A stretch of 64,000 nucleotides of DNA from Xylaria sp. FL1777 (lineage: Eukaryota > Ascomycota > Sordariomycetes > Xylariales > Xylariaceae), in contig MU400555.1 of the NCBI GenBank assembly GCA_022578965.1, positions 248,001-312,000 on the forward strand, read 5' to 3'. Below, one piece after another: positions 21,864-33,700 of this stretch. The notes under the pieces are model-generated. The model ran no database searches, was not told the DNA's origin, and saw only the letters and a program-made list of their open reading frames with translations. Each line of letters begins with the position of its first letter. Position 1 is the first letter of the stretch. A program made the translations under genes and the position numbers.

Positions 21864-24800
21864 TGTGGATAACACCGGGCTTACGGGCACAAAAGTAGTG
21901 GGAAGGCGCGGAGGGGACGAGGAAGGAGGGCTGCGGTTGGGAGAAAGTATGAGGCACAATATGCGAAGAATATTGCTGGAGTGGTGGCAGCGTGAGGCGG
22001 AATGGGTGATTGGAAGGCTGCGGTTGGGGGCAAACAATAGAGGGCAAAAATATAACACAAGAGAATGTGATGTGGGAGATTATTTGTTGCTCGGGCGATG
22101 CGGCAGCAGGCAGGTACGTTAGGTGGCAAGGCAGTACAAGTGCAGAGGTACAGGCAGGGTGAGAAGCTGCCTCGTTGCCGTGAGCGCAGCACAGCGCATC
22201 ATCATTACCATCATCACCCTCATCATGCGGCTCGAACACCCTCACACTCGGAACCAAAATAGGCGGGAAGCAGGGGAACGGAGACCTACCGCCATTACAC
22301 TATCAAGCGATCGACCCTACGAACACAATTCAATCTATGTCCTTCTCCACAGGTATCGCTCGGGGCCCGGTGACGCGGCAGCTCGGAGCGTGTTTGCTGT
22401 TTGCGTCTCTCGCAGTGGGTGGACGGCGCGTGTGGCTCGGACAAGCGCTCGCTCTCGCTCTCGACGACCTCGATCTCGACGTAGGCTAATACAGCAATGG
22501 ACAGGTAACGACGCCGAATAAGTACTGCGGGTATCAAAAAAAATACAACGGTGGAATGCCGAGAAAGGAAAGAGGGGAGGGAGCGCGATGATGGGGATGG
22601 ACCGTGGCCTTGTGCGTGGGCAGAGGGAGTTCTAACGAGGTGAACGAGGTGCAAAGGGAGATGAAGCTGTGATGTTGCTGGTGCTCACTTTAGGTAGGAA
22701 CGGCAGCGATAGGCATATAGCTGTGATTTTCAGCAGAAAGATTGAAGGTCGGGGCCGCCAAAAAGCACAATGTTGCTCGCGAACGGGCTAGGCCTAACGT
22801 GGCCTAGTTTGTTACCCCCCGGACCTCCTGCAGGAAATTGATTCGGTACGTATTCCGTACCTCCACAGCACGGTCCACAGAGCCTCGTTTTTCTTCATCT
22901 CCCACTGATAGCCCCCGGCAGATCCATCGTCCTGGGCGTCTTTAAATACTTGAAGATTGGGGGCTGTATCCGGTTGTAATACCAGAACCCTAGATCAGCT
23001 AGGTATAGAGAGCACCTAGATAGGTACTTAGATTAGGTACCCAAGTATCTAGTGGTTTATAAGGAATCGAGGTAGGCCCTTCTATTCTGATCAATTTCAA
23101 CCCAAATAGGTTACAATAATCAACTTCCTATACTTATCAGAGACACATTGCCATGATCACCGATATTCTATCTTCCAAGAGCACACTATCTAAATCCCTG
23201 TTTCTTGGTGAGACAAGCGGGCATACTAAATCTCAACTCCACGTATTTGTCAACTACTAGTTAGCATAGGTACTATTTATTCCCGAAAGACCATGTAGCT
23301 CTTGAGGATTCTAGTATAAAACCCTTTAGCTTCCCTTTAAAAGGCTTCTATACATACTCTTTCAATTTATCTACGAAACTTCTATCGAAGATAGTTCAGT
23401 GCAACTGCTAATTTAAACTCCCCCAGTTCTGATCCCTCATGGTGACTGCGAGCGACAACTACCAGTTTAGTTGTTGAGTGTAATTGGTGACGGCCAATAT
23501 CCTATAACACGCGAAAGTTACCAAAAAGCAAGCAGAAAAATGTCGTAAGTGTAATAGCGTTACGTTGTTGGTTATCATCTGTCAGAGGTTTTTGCCCTAA
23601 AATGAATAGATAGCCCGTACACAGTCACATAGCAGGTGGGAAAGGGGTCAATAGCCATAGGTAGGTTGATAAATTGGCCCTAGGGCTTCTCAATACTAGT
23701 TGGCGGAACAGCCTAGTGTATATACACCTCAAGTCAACAGCACCGCTATTGAAAGTATTAAAGATGGCGAATGCTGCTTGCTTAGAGGAATTCATGTGTC
23801 TTACGCTAGCTATGCACTATGTTCTTACTGCAGACGAGATATACCAACTCGCGGTCGACATTCACTTTCATCGGAGAATATGGAAGTAGATGAGCTATTT
23901 CCAAGGCATCGAAAGGGTTATGTCATCCAGAAGCAGAGTTCCATTATTTTATCTGTAAGATGAGGAAGATGGTGAATATACGGAAGACAGGGGATAGAGC
24001 AGGCGCATGGGAGGTGTCACTCTACACAATCATCTCGTGGCGTTGTTGACGTTGCGTATAGCTTACACACAACAAATGTAGATTCTATGATGGATCTAGT
24101 ATGTATACCGTACTTTAAAAGGCCTGTGTGTTGGTCACTAAGTATATAGGCAATGGACTTAAACCAGAGAGATGCTCTATAAGTGTTTGTGACCACATAC
24201 AACTGACGTATACTACCAAAAAATACCATACTGTCGGCTGCAGTTTGTGTATTGAAACATTCTTGAGAGCACGTCGAACTGTCTATTCATACTATGAATA
24301 CATGCTATCTCGTAGATAGATCCACGATCTGAACAGGCTCAACATGAACTCGTACCCTAAAGTAATAATGGCTGACGGGACCAAACGCATTACATACAGC
24401 GTCAGAGCCCTATACAGCGCTAGAAGGTCCTCTTATCCAAATCGATTGGAAGCATTGCAGGAGGCCAGCGTATTTCAGGATGCTGTTTTCCATTAGAGCT
24501 TGTCGTAGTCTCGTTTTCACCACCTGGAAACCCATTAGACTAGGAACAACATGTACAAGGAAGGTTGACCGTGCCTCATGAGGGTATGTGATCAACACCG
24601 TCGCCAATTTGGTAGATCTAGCTGCTCCGCTGGTGCTGATTCACTGTGTAAGTCTATAGCTTATATAAGTCACATGTTCTCAGTTCGGCGTTTTGTCAAT
24701 AGCCTCAAGGCACCCAACGACACGATGGCGGATCGGGGCATTGTATTGGCTCCCAAAAAGAATTGAGTGCTCTATCACAAATTAGGCGAACTTTAAAGAT

Positions 24801-24889
24801 CCCAACAATACTAATGTTGGGGTAGGGTTACGTGTAGGATCGCCGCTATTTAGGATTTGGTTTATTAGTAGCCGACCCTGACTTCGAAC
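21864..24889. other. 3-kb region without an intact gene
   Basis: Leader and promoter of the phosphoesterase gene up to about 22.7 kb, then AT-richer sequence. The only recognisable object is the HNH relic at about 23.5-23.95 kb. Short frames at 22.1-22.6 kb are low-complexity, and nothing else between 24.0 and 24.88 kb could be identified. Confidence 0.6.
23505..23945 (-). pseudogene. RIP-like mutated relic of the fungal HNH gene at 26.15 kb
   Basis: Two blocks, 23505-23580 and ~23728-23945, align in reverse orientation with the intact HNH gene (27018-27095 and about 26815-27015). Shared strings include CGTAAGTGTAATAGCG and CTTGCTTAGAGG. The copy includes the position of the gene's second intron, so it is a genomic duplicate, not a cDNA. 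Differences are mostly G-to-A/C-to-T, for example GAGCAAGTGGAGGAAGG in the intact copy against AAGCAAGCAGAAAAATG here. About 150 unrelated bases separate the two blocks. Reading frames are broken. The apparent + strand ORFs here (23674-23963) are simply the antisense of the relic. Confidence 0.75.
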
Positions 24890-25807
24890 ATGGACACAAC
24901 TACAGAATCGTCATCTGCGCACCTCGTCATGACTACTCTGGACGAATATTTTGCCAACACCAGAAGAGAACAGCAACTCATCCTCGACGCATGCTCCTCG
25001 GGCGACATTGAACTTCTGCAACATTGCTTTGACCGACACGGAGTTCGCCCGGGAAGCAAACCTATCCCTATGGATGTCGCCGGGGATGACAGCTCCCAAA
25101 CGGAGGAGCAGGAGATGTTCACGGAGTCCATCATACCACCCGCCGACGAACTCCTTGAACGAGCCGTGGCAGCCCGGCAAACCACTCTCGTTAAATTTAT
25201 TCTTCTTACGTATCCCTCACTGTCTCTGAGCCAGAACCACGGAATAGTCCGTGCTGTGCTCGAGAACCCCGACGCTGAAATCCTACACTACCTTTGCAAG
25301 CACGACCACACCTTTGCCAGCCTCTCCATTGACTATGGCTTCCGTACCTTCCTAACGGATGCCTGCGCATTGCCGCCGGCTCAGGCGGTGCCGATATTGC
25401 ACGTTCTATTAGACAACGGCGCCGACGTGAACGACGGCTGGGGCTCCGGTGGCGGTGGGCTCTACGCGGCCATCGTCGGCCACCAGCCCGTCGAGATCAT
25501 CAGCAAGATGGTATCTAAAGACGCTATTGTTGGGACCACAGTCATCGATGCAGCCATACAAGGGGGAGATGCAGATATTGTCAGGGCGCTTCTCTCAAGC
25601 GGACAGATTAGTCAGAATGTTGCCGTCAAAAAGTGCATCGAACTAGCCGAGATGCAAGGGGACGAGGAAATCACTAGGATTGTCAAGGACTGGGCCAAGA
25701 GCAGAACAAAAGGTGCGGTTAAGAGGCCCAAGAAGAATTGGTGGGATTTGCGTGCTTTACTGCCATGGTATCTCCTCGATTTATCGAAGAAGAAAGCCAA
25801 GGTGTAA
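24890..25807 (+). CDS. Ankyrin-repeat-like protein
   Basis: Intronless, 305 residues. Helix-turn-helix units of ankyrin type can be seen: QLILDACSSGDIELLQHCF (residues ~30-48), LLERAVAARQTTLVKFILL, IVRAVLENPDAEILHYLC, VPILHVLLDNGADVNDG (the clearest ankyrin signature), LYAAIVGHQPVEIISKMV, and TVIDAAIQGGDADIVRALL. The tail is basic and Trp-rich (KRPKKNWWDLRALLPWYLL) and ends in KKKAKV, which could be membrane- or nucleic-acid-facing. Small ankyrin-only proteins of this type are numerous and variable in fungi. No partner or pathway can be inferred. It lies in the accessory stretch between the HNH relic and the intact HNH gene. Confidence 0.8.
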   Translation: MDTTTESSSAHLVMTTLDEYFANTRREQQLILDACSSGDIELLQHCFDRHGVRPGSKPIPMDVAGDDSSQTEEQEMFTESIIPPADELLERAVAARQTTLVKFILLTYPSLSLSQNHGIVRAVLENPDAEILHYLCKHDHTFASLSIDYGFRTFLTDACALPPAQAVPILHVLLDNGADVNDGWGSGGGGLYAAIVGHQPVEIISKMVSKDAIVGTTVIDAAIQGGDADIVRALLSSGQISQNVAVKKCIELAEMQGDEEITRIVKDWAKSRTKGAVKRPKKNWWDLRALLPWYLLDLSKKKAKV

Positions 25808-26153
25808 AGGGCGTTTCCCTCGATTTTTTGATCAAGTTTGGAATGAAACGGTCAATTAATCGATAATCCTCCCAGGAATCAGCTTTCCACATCGCACCCT
25901 TGATGTCGTTGCTGTTCCCTAGTGATAATGAGGACTTGATATGAAGGTCAATAATATTATCACAAGCTTTGGTCATTTTTACTTTCTTTACTAGCCGGGT
26001 ATACTTTGAGTCTTGTACCGGACTTTAACCAGACAATTTTAGGTTGCGCGTCGCAGCAATACGTCCCTAATGTATTGAGAGTGACGTTCTTAAGCTGTCT
26101 TGAAGCACCCTTTCCAGTGAGGATCTTTTTGTGTTTCTATTTTTTAAAACGAT
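25808..26153. other. Intergenic spacer
   Basis: AT-rich spacer between two + strand genes, presumably the promoter of the HNH gene. A TTTTTGTGTTTCTATTTTTT stretch immediately precedes the start codon. Nothing else seen. Confidence 0.5.
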
Positions 26154-27317
26154 ATGGTCCCTCCGTCTCTCGAGGACGTTATCGATTTCTCAGCTGAAGC
26201 GCCCTTGGGAATCATCCAGCGTAACGACGCAAAGCGTAGATTTTATCGCATCGTTGAACATTTTAGAGGTGACATTGCTGTTAATAGCAGTCAATACAAA
26301 CCATCTTTGCTTATCCGTTATCCTTACGAGTATGCACTTTCCGACGAGTCTCGAGATAATTTTCTGCGGGCTTTCTTTCGCGCCCTGGCGCTCTCGTTAA
26401 CTGGGCAAGACAACGATAACGACCTCGACGACCTCGAGAATCTCCGCTCTCTATTCTTTGGCTTTGCTAGCTACCTCCTCGATAATTTTTTTCTGCCTAG
26501 TAATTGCTTAGGCCCTTCTGTTTCCTCGCTCTATCGTTGCTAACCTTTTTTTTTATTTTAGTTAAGGCTTCTACAAAAAAGACACCGCAACCATCACCCG
26601 CATATCACTCGGCTGTCGAGCGAGTCCAGGGGGGTGCGCAAGGCTTTGTTGGGACACCAGACAGGTTGTCCCAGCTTCGAGGGGCCTGTCTCGTCCGCGA
26701 CCGCCATCGCTGTGTGATCACTCGCAAGTTTGATTGGACTGAGGCAGCTAGTCGTACGCGAAAGCATGGCGAGGACGCCCGGGATGATGATGGAACCCTG
26801 CTTCGGGAAGATTTAAACCCCTTTGACGCCCTGGAAGTAGCCCACATACTTCCACATTCCCTGGTGAAAGCAGATGCGGGCTGCGAGTTGGTACATCTTC
26901 TCCGCAAACAGGACATAGTGCATGGCTAACATACGATGCAAGAATCCCTCTAAGCAAGCGGCACTCGCCGTTCTCAATATGTTTGACAGCGGTGTTGTAC
27001 ATTTGATCAACGGGACCGATATCGACCGGCCACGCAACGCTATTACACTTACGACCTTCCTCCACTTGCTCTTTGGTGACTTTCAGGTGTTCTTCGAATC
27101 TATTACAGACCAACAACCGCATACCTACCGAATCAACTCTTTCCATCCCCGTCACCTACTGAGGGAGCCGGCCTTGCCCATTACACGAACGCTTTATCTT
27201 ACCAATGATCGGTCGATCGACCCACCTTCGCCTCGCCTTCTCGCTGTCCACCGCGCTATTGCACATATTCTTCACTTTTCTGCGGCAGGCCGAACTCGAC
27301 AGACTGGTAAGGCTTAG
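26154..27317 (+). CDS. Fungal HNH-endonuclease-domain protein (HNH_2 type)
   Basis: Exons 26154-26499, 26562-26890 and 26943-27317, with introns of 62 and 52 bases, both with a perfect GCTAAC branch site, give 349 residues. The N-terminal ~115 residues are helical. The core then reads LRGACLVRDRHRCVITRKFD, EVAHILPHSLV, NMFDSGVVHLINGTDIDRP, RNAITLT and LHLLFGDFQVFFE, the pattern of a large fungal family annotated as HNH nuclease (HNH_2). AHILPHS supplies the His metal ligand/catalytic residues, and the Cys and downstream Asn/His are in place. The second intron hides an apparent stop (at 26926-26929): without splicing the gene looks broken. The family is often multi-copy and RIP-damaged, and a damaged relative lies 3 kb upstream. 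Biological role unknown. Confidence 0.85.
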
Positions 27318-28712
27318 GTTAGGAGGGTGGCTGGACAGGCCTGTCTATTAGGGAGATAGTGTGTTGTGGATTCGAGGAATGGGATAGCCAATCGAGGGGC
27401 TAGAAATCGTGTATTAGAGATGTGGGATTTCTGGGTGTAAAACGTCAACGGGCTACAGGCCACCAAACCATATTACGACGTTGTCGGTGTCGCTAACCGG
27501 GGTATGGCTTAAGTAGAACGCCTCTAGGTACGGCTGGATTGCCTATGATTGTCTTTGCTGCTATGTTTACATTCTGCTCTCTTGCGTTGGCGTTCTGCGT
27601 TTTTGCGCTTACGTTCGACTTCCTAGGAAGTTGCTCTAGTTGTACTGTCCGGTAATATTGAATCCGTTTTAGAATAAAACGGTTACTTTCGACTTTATTC
27701 GGTGCATTTACGGTGCTGATGTAAATGGCCCCTTCGGATGGATAATGGCTAATAATGGCTTTTAGGTTATTATTAACGACGATCTTAGTTTCGTTTTTCG
27801 CGGTTATCATGCGTAAAACAGAAAGTCGAATAGGGTAGAGATCTGTGGGAGATCTGTGGCGACTCTACGGCTCTCCGATGTAGCGCGAAGGTGTGGTGAA
27901 CATGCAAGGTTGCGAATGCATATTAGGTATTCTTTTAGTGGCCACTACGCAAGTTGCTCCCTCTTTATACTACATACAATACCAAATGCGAACCTACCCA
28001 CAACCTTATGTCGGCCCAGATACTTCTTAGAACTACCTCGGCAGATACAGCATCGTATGAATAGTCGTCGTCTCTCAATTGCGAGCCGCAATTCTGACCT
28101 ACCACTTCTACGGTTCCTTGGGCTATGCTGCTCGGGCTTCGGGCTACTTGGCGGCCCGCCTTTGTACCGCCTCCAAGAACTGGCCATAAATCCGCATTAT
28201 AGTCGGCCTGGTGTCCAAGTACGAAGTATCACGAAGGCATGATTTCTCGATTGGGCCTGCGAGACATTGTTGATAGACCTGCAACTGACAGCCACCTACA
28301 GAGGTAGATTAGTATACAGGAGACACCTTTAGCGGCTGCTGCATGATCAAGCCATCTTCTCCACACGTTAAGGCGCCGCCTCCAAATTCCCACCTGCTGG
28401 AAACGTAATGGGATCCCGACGTGCTCATATAAAGACGCGAAATGTAAGTGAAGAGTGTCATTCTTTTCAATCGCCAGCTCTCCTTTCATTCCCTCCACGC
28501 CATCATTATTCCGATATCTCTATGCCCCAATTGGAGAGTGCGTCAAAGTAGCTTCAAGTACTGTTCTCATATAATAATAAAATCCATGTATTCCTGAATC
28601 TCGATAGCCGATGAACACAGAGCGGCGTGATATCTATGTTTCGCAGCTCATATACTTGTCCTTGACAACATACCTCTAACATAATACTTCACAGGGTAAT
28701 TTTCTCTGGCAG
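27318..28712. other. Region without a convincing gene
   Basis: The sequence from 27318 to about 28.7 kb includes a minus-strand frame rich in Lys/Arg/Asn (27493-27810; listed separately) and a + frame at 27856-28242 that I do not recognise. The right part should contain the promoter and perhaps the first exon of the Zn2Cys6 regulator. Confidence 0.5.
27493..27810 (-). other. Unrecognised ORF, possible fragment
   Basis: 105-residue frame on the minus strand. In an overlapping frame the same DNA encodes a highly basic stretch (VERKRKNAERQRKRAE) of the kind seen in C-terminal tails of fungal transposase-like proteins. The change of sense between frames suggests a frameshifted fragment. No family recognised. 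Confidence 0.2.
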
Positions 28713-29979
28713 CTTCTGTCCGTCTCGATAATAACATCGTGAGACCAGCCTGTGGACAGTGCAAGAGGCGGCGAGTCCGAGTACGTCACGTCACCACTCC
28801 CACTCCTCCCGGATTTTCATCCTCTTCATAAGACAGAACTAACTCAAGCCAAAGTGCAATCTGCAAGGGCCCGTCTGCTCCCATTGTGAGCGACGCAAGG
28901 AAATCTGCGACTACACCCTAGAATACGGCACAGTGACAGTGCGCGCGGTGGTCCCAGCCGTGACGCATGGCATCACAGAACCCTTCAGACCGCCCACGCG
29001 AGCCTCCATATCAGCCGCACTGGCGACCATCAGGACGACGCCACAGCAACAGCAGCCCTCCCTGATCCTGCAAGAGGCTTTCATCAACGTCGTACGCTGG
29101 TTCGAGGCAGCCTGCGAGCCGCCGCGCGCCATGGTGCCGGGCCCATACCTAGAGTCCTTCGAGTTCCGCCCGCAGTACTCGTCGAACCCGCAGATCTTCC
29201 ACTACCTGATCCCGTACGTGGCGGCCGTGGGGTCTCTATGCGCGCTGCGCCGCGACCGCTCGCGCGCATCCGAGCTGCTGCCCTCGGCGTACCAGGCCAA
29301 CGTGGCCGCGACAGCCGCCTTCCGCGCCGTCGAGCGCGACGACGTGAACGGCGCCAACTGGCCGTCTATCCTGCTCTTCTCGCTCTGTAACCTCATGTTC
29401 CACTTCGCCGCCGCCCAGTTCACTCCCCCCGCGGACTTCGACTTCCTCGAGATCTTCCGCCACGTGCTACGCGGCACGGGAGGGCTCCGCAGACAGCTGC
29501 TGGACCACCTGGTTAAGATCGGCTTCCTGAGGAAGGAAGACGCCCCGCTGCGCTTCGGGGCCCCGGAGACGGCGCCGCGTGATGTCCGGGACGTGGAGGA
29601 GACGCAGGCGGCGCTCGCGCTCCTCGCCTCCGCGACACATCCCGGGGACACGCCCGCGGCGACGGTGGCCGCCTGCGACGAGGCGCTCGCGCTACTGAGG
29701 AGATGGGCCTTTCTCATCGGCGGCGCCCCCAGGCAATGGGCGCACTTCTTCTACTGGCCGTGCGCGGTCTCGCAGGCCTTCGTCGCCGCGCTCGAGGACA
29801 GACACCCCGTCGCCCTGCTCATCTTCGTCCACTGGTGCGCCGTCATGCGCCGGGCGCCCGACGCGTGGTTCCTCGACGGCTGGGCCCGGCGCACGGCGTT
29901 TGCTGCCATGGCTGTCATCGCGCCCACGACGGACTACGGGTTCCTCAGGTGGCCGGTGGCGGTTTTTGATCCGGTTTAG
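28713..29979 (+). CDS. Zn(II)2Cys6 transcription factor (5' end unresolved)
   Basis: Exon 28713-28780 (preceded by an acceptor, CTCTGGCAG) joins exon 28855-29979 over a 74-base intron with a GTACGT donor. Splicing builds a binuclear zinc cluster with Cys spacing 2-6-6-2-6: CGQC-KRRRVR-C, NLQGPV-C, SH-C, ERRKEI-C, so the intron cuts the cluster before the third Cys. The remaining ~370 residues are mostly helical, without a recognised fungal-specific TF signature, and encoded by very GC-rich DNA. An in-frame TAA just upstream means at least one more 5' exon. A candidate start is ATGCCCCAATTGGAGA near 28520 with a GTGCGT donor, but this is speculative. Likely a nuclear DNA-binding regulator; target genes unknown. 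Confidence 0.75.
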
Positions 29980-30798
29980 GAATTCATGAGCGATAGTGCA
30001 TTTAAAGAGATCCGGAAGGATGGCGTATATTCTGACACAGCTTGGGATGGTCTGGCCGCCGCGGGGAAAAAGAGACGATTCACCGTGTGCTGTAAACTCG
30101 CCCGCAAATTTAGGGGTGCGAGTGGCAAAGTAATGTTTTATCATCACATACTGCAATAATCACCGTGGAAGTCGAGACTTTTTCTGGAAGGAAGAGGGGA
30201 CAGGTTATATATTTATGCTTCTTGGTTGTCCATGAACGATCTCATCATATTAGGTTCATAATGAATCCCCGATGTGATCTATTCTGCTTGGGTGATTGTG
30301 GTGAGCCGAGGAGATACATTGAGTGCTCGCCATGTACCATGTCACACATATAACACCATGTAAGTCACAACAACTACTTTGTACTTTTGCGCCTATATTA
30401 CCCTGGTACATTCCTATCTTCAAGGGGTACCTACTCAATGATACTGACCCTTTATGCCTACCTTCGCATTAGGCCGCACATGGGATCCTGTAATCACCAA
30501 CTGGTTCTATCTGTTTTCTTGCTTTTCGAACTGAGATTCAGCATCATGCTCTCTATCCCGACAACGCCACACTTAAAAGATTGGCTAATAGACCACCATG
30601 CTAATTGCTTCAATGAAAGGAAAAGAAAACCCCTTCGAGAGGGTAGTATATGCTCCGACGATGAGGCTGATGATAGAACACCCTCCAAAAAGCGTGATTT
30701 CCCTTCCCCGTAACTCCCATAGATGCACTGGCTAGGCCAGGTATACAAGCAAGAAGGCGCTTTCATTACACTCGTGTCTCCGTCGAATGCCATAAAGA
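29980..30798. other. Convergent intergenic region
   Basis: 3' flanks of the zinc-cluster regulator and of the ZDS gene. No gene or repeat seen. Confidence 0.5.
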
Positions 30799-33700
30799 TT
30801 ACCACATCTCCTCTTCCTTGTCATGCCGCTGCCCATTCTGATTACCATAAGAGTAATAGTCCTTGGCTCCGCCGTAGTCGTCTCCGTACCCCCCATCTTG
30901 AATATCATCCTTGCCATGATCGTAGTCGTAGATCTCGGCTGCTTCAGGATAATCGCCCGCCTCATGTTGCATGCTTGGGTCTGAGTACTGGTTTGCTGAC
31001 TGGCATGTGTTAGCACGAAATAGTAGGAGAACGTGGATGAAGACCTTACTCGGTGATACTCAAAATTATAGCGGTCGATACTATCCTGAGCATGCTGTTG
31101 CTCCAAGTACTGCTGCTCCTGTTCTCTTCGCTTTCTCTCTTCTTCCTGAAGTCTCTTTTGCTGAGGCGACTGTGGTACCTGGATTTGTGGGTGCATGGCT
31201 TGGACTTTTGCGAGGTAAGAATACATGAAATTACTTAGCAAGACTTGACTGTATAATGCCCGCCGGGGATTTGCAAGCTTGATATGTGCCATCCTGTAAA
31301 TGGCTCTCTCTTCGAGGATCGGAAATCTGGTCCAGTGGTAGTCGACATCGGGTCTTAGAGGTCGATAGGGGACCGGTTCTGGTGACAACGGTCGCTGTAA
31401 ATGAGACTTCCTATTGCCTGAGTCTCTGTCGCCCTTCTTCTTGCTACTACTGAAAAAGGAAGAGAATAGGCCATCTTTTTCCTTTTTCTGTTCCCCAAAT
31501 CTTCGATTGTTCTCTTTCCGCCTCTCCTCCTCTAGTTTGCTATCTATGCTGTCGCGGTCGAGTAAAAGGCTTTCTCGCCCCTTGTGTAATGCTGTATCAA
31601 TTGAATTCTGCAGAACATCGAGCCGGACATTATCATGCGCCTTTTCTGCGAATGTTTTTGTTTTCGACTTTCTTGGTTCTTCTTCTTTCCTCTTTTTCTC
31701 CTTGTCATCACTCTTGAACCATTTCCACGAGGAGCTCTTGGAAGACCCGCCTTCGGAGCTATCCTTTTTAGTTCGCTTCTCGGGTTTCTTCTCTTCAGAC
31801 GAAGAGAAAGTCGGAATAAAAGTCAAAGTGTCTGTTCTAGAAGCACTGCCTGGTGCCAAAGACGGAGAGATCTGAGCCGAGTCATCATAATTTTGACTAG
31901 GCGTGGTTGGTGATCTTTGAGGCTGTGTGCTAGCATGTGTTGCCTGGTTTTGTGGCGAGACTTGCCTTGCTTGGTCGTAAGTTGGGCGTTTGTTAGAACG
32001 AGAAGGAGGGTCTAAGGGCGCTCCGGAGGTTTGGTGAGACACGCTTTGAATCGCACCACGTTGTGATGAAGATCGTTCGGGGAATGGTCTGTTAACATCA
32101 TAATTTCTCGACGTGGTTGCTTCTTCGATAGGAGGCGTCTCGATGATTTGTGGGGTCGGTGTAAAAGAGCGATCATTGTCTGAAGCAATGCGCTTTGGTC
32201 CAGACGATTTGACGGGTTGAGACTGGCCTTGCTCGTGAATATCGTCTTGTGTATTACGCTCGTACGTATTTATTGAGTCTTTATCGAACGGCTGTTGCCT
32301 TCGGACGGATTTGGAAGGCCGCGAGAAATTGTCGGGTATCGGCTCTGATTGCACCCGCATCAAGCCATGGCCTGGAGGGGCATCTATAGACGATTCAGGG
32401 CCGGCCAACCTGTCTTCGCTACCCTCACTCCTTTTTGCAGCCATTCGCTGTGCGAAAGGCAGGCGTTCGTTGTTTTTGAGAGAACCCTGGCGGTTTCTGA
32501 GACTTCCGCCCTTTCTGTAGGTGGTGCGCGTGGATCGACGAAGGCCAGCACCTGGTGCCACAGCTAGTATAGGCATATCGTCGACATTTGATGAGTCGTC
32601 GCCTCCATGTGACTCAAGAGCGAGCTTTCGGACTGCCTTACTCGGGTCTTTCATGAGTTCGTCGAGGCTTAGTTCGGGTACACTGTGCTCGGGTTGACCC
32701 TGGGATCGCTTCCTCTCCAATCTCTCAGCACCGTCCACATACCCGTCGGCACTATGACCACTGCCACTCGCAACCTGCCTCGACAGCATAGACTTTTTCC
32801 TCCTTAAGCTGCCAGAGTCACTCCTGTCGAGACTATCGGGCGAAAGAGAAGTTTCGCTGGATCTCCTCCTCATAGATTGCACTCGTTTTTCGACAAAGTT
32901 CTTGAATTCGCTTGGCGCTAGCTCCGGGTGCACACCCGCGGGAACCCACAGGAGCCTCGAAGGATCAGCATCGTCATCTCCCTTGGGTGCGATAGAAGGC
33001 ATGGCTACCAGCGACATTCCTTGGAAAGGAAGGAGGTCGGGATCGCTATTGTTCGAGACATCCATAGATAGTCTACGTAAAGCTTGTAAATTACTCAGTT
33101 CCTGGGCGATGTCATTTGGGTTGTCTATGTTCGTGAGGGGGAACGACTCAGAACTATCGCGCATATCACGGAGTGTTGGTGACATAGATCCGCCTGGAGA
33201 TACAGGGCTGGTCAGGCTTCCATTCGAGTTGGTTCTCGATAGACCCCCACGGCCCTGCACGGGCGCCGGCTGCTGTGTCTGAGACCTGCTAGATGGGTTT
33301 CCACCTAAAGAGCCGGTCTCGCTTGAGGTAGACCGTACCAGCCTGAGCCGGTGTTCATCCGCAGGCGACAGGTCGGGTTCACGGCGGTCAGAAAGCTGCT
33401 CTCCGCCACGGGGCGCTGCGATGAAACTCAAGGGCCGCGAGTCGCTGGTCTGGTAATCATCGTCATCACCATACATGGTGCCGATAGTCTCGGTGATGTG
33501 GTGGCTCGTATCGGATATAGAGAGCTGGTTGGCATGGCCACGTCGGCTCGCGAAGCTGCCACCACCCACATCGCGAACTCGTCGAGAGGTCTAGAATTGA
33601 CACAGAATGTTAGTCGAGGACATCCCATTCCACAGGGAGAACATGGGGCTGTCTGTTTTCGAGAGTATACAAATCTCTTGTGGAGCAACCAAGGGTACGG

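Noticed and set aside
23674..23963. Two short + strand ORFs at the HNH relic as separate genes
   Set aside because: They match the antisense frames of the intact HNH gene, so they are by-products of the relic, not genes.
24410..24607. Second possible HNH fragment
   Set aside because: A loose resemblance to the HNH gene's EVAHILPHS region, but only ~60% over 28 bases and without the transition bias of the real relic.
26926..26929. Apparent premature stop in the HNH gene
   Set aside because: It lies in a 52-base intron (26891-26942) with GTACAT donor and GCTAAC branch; splicing restores the family sequence.
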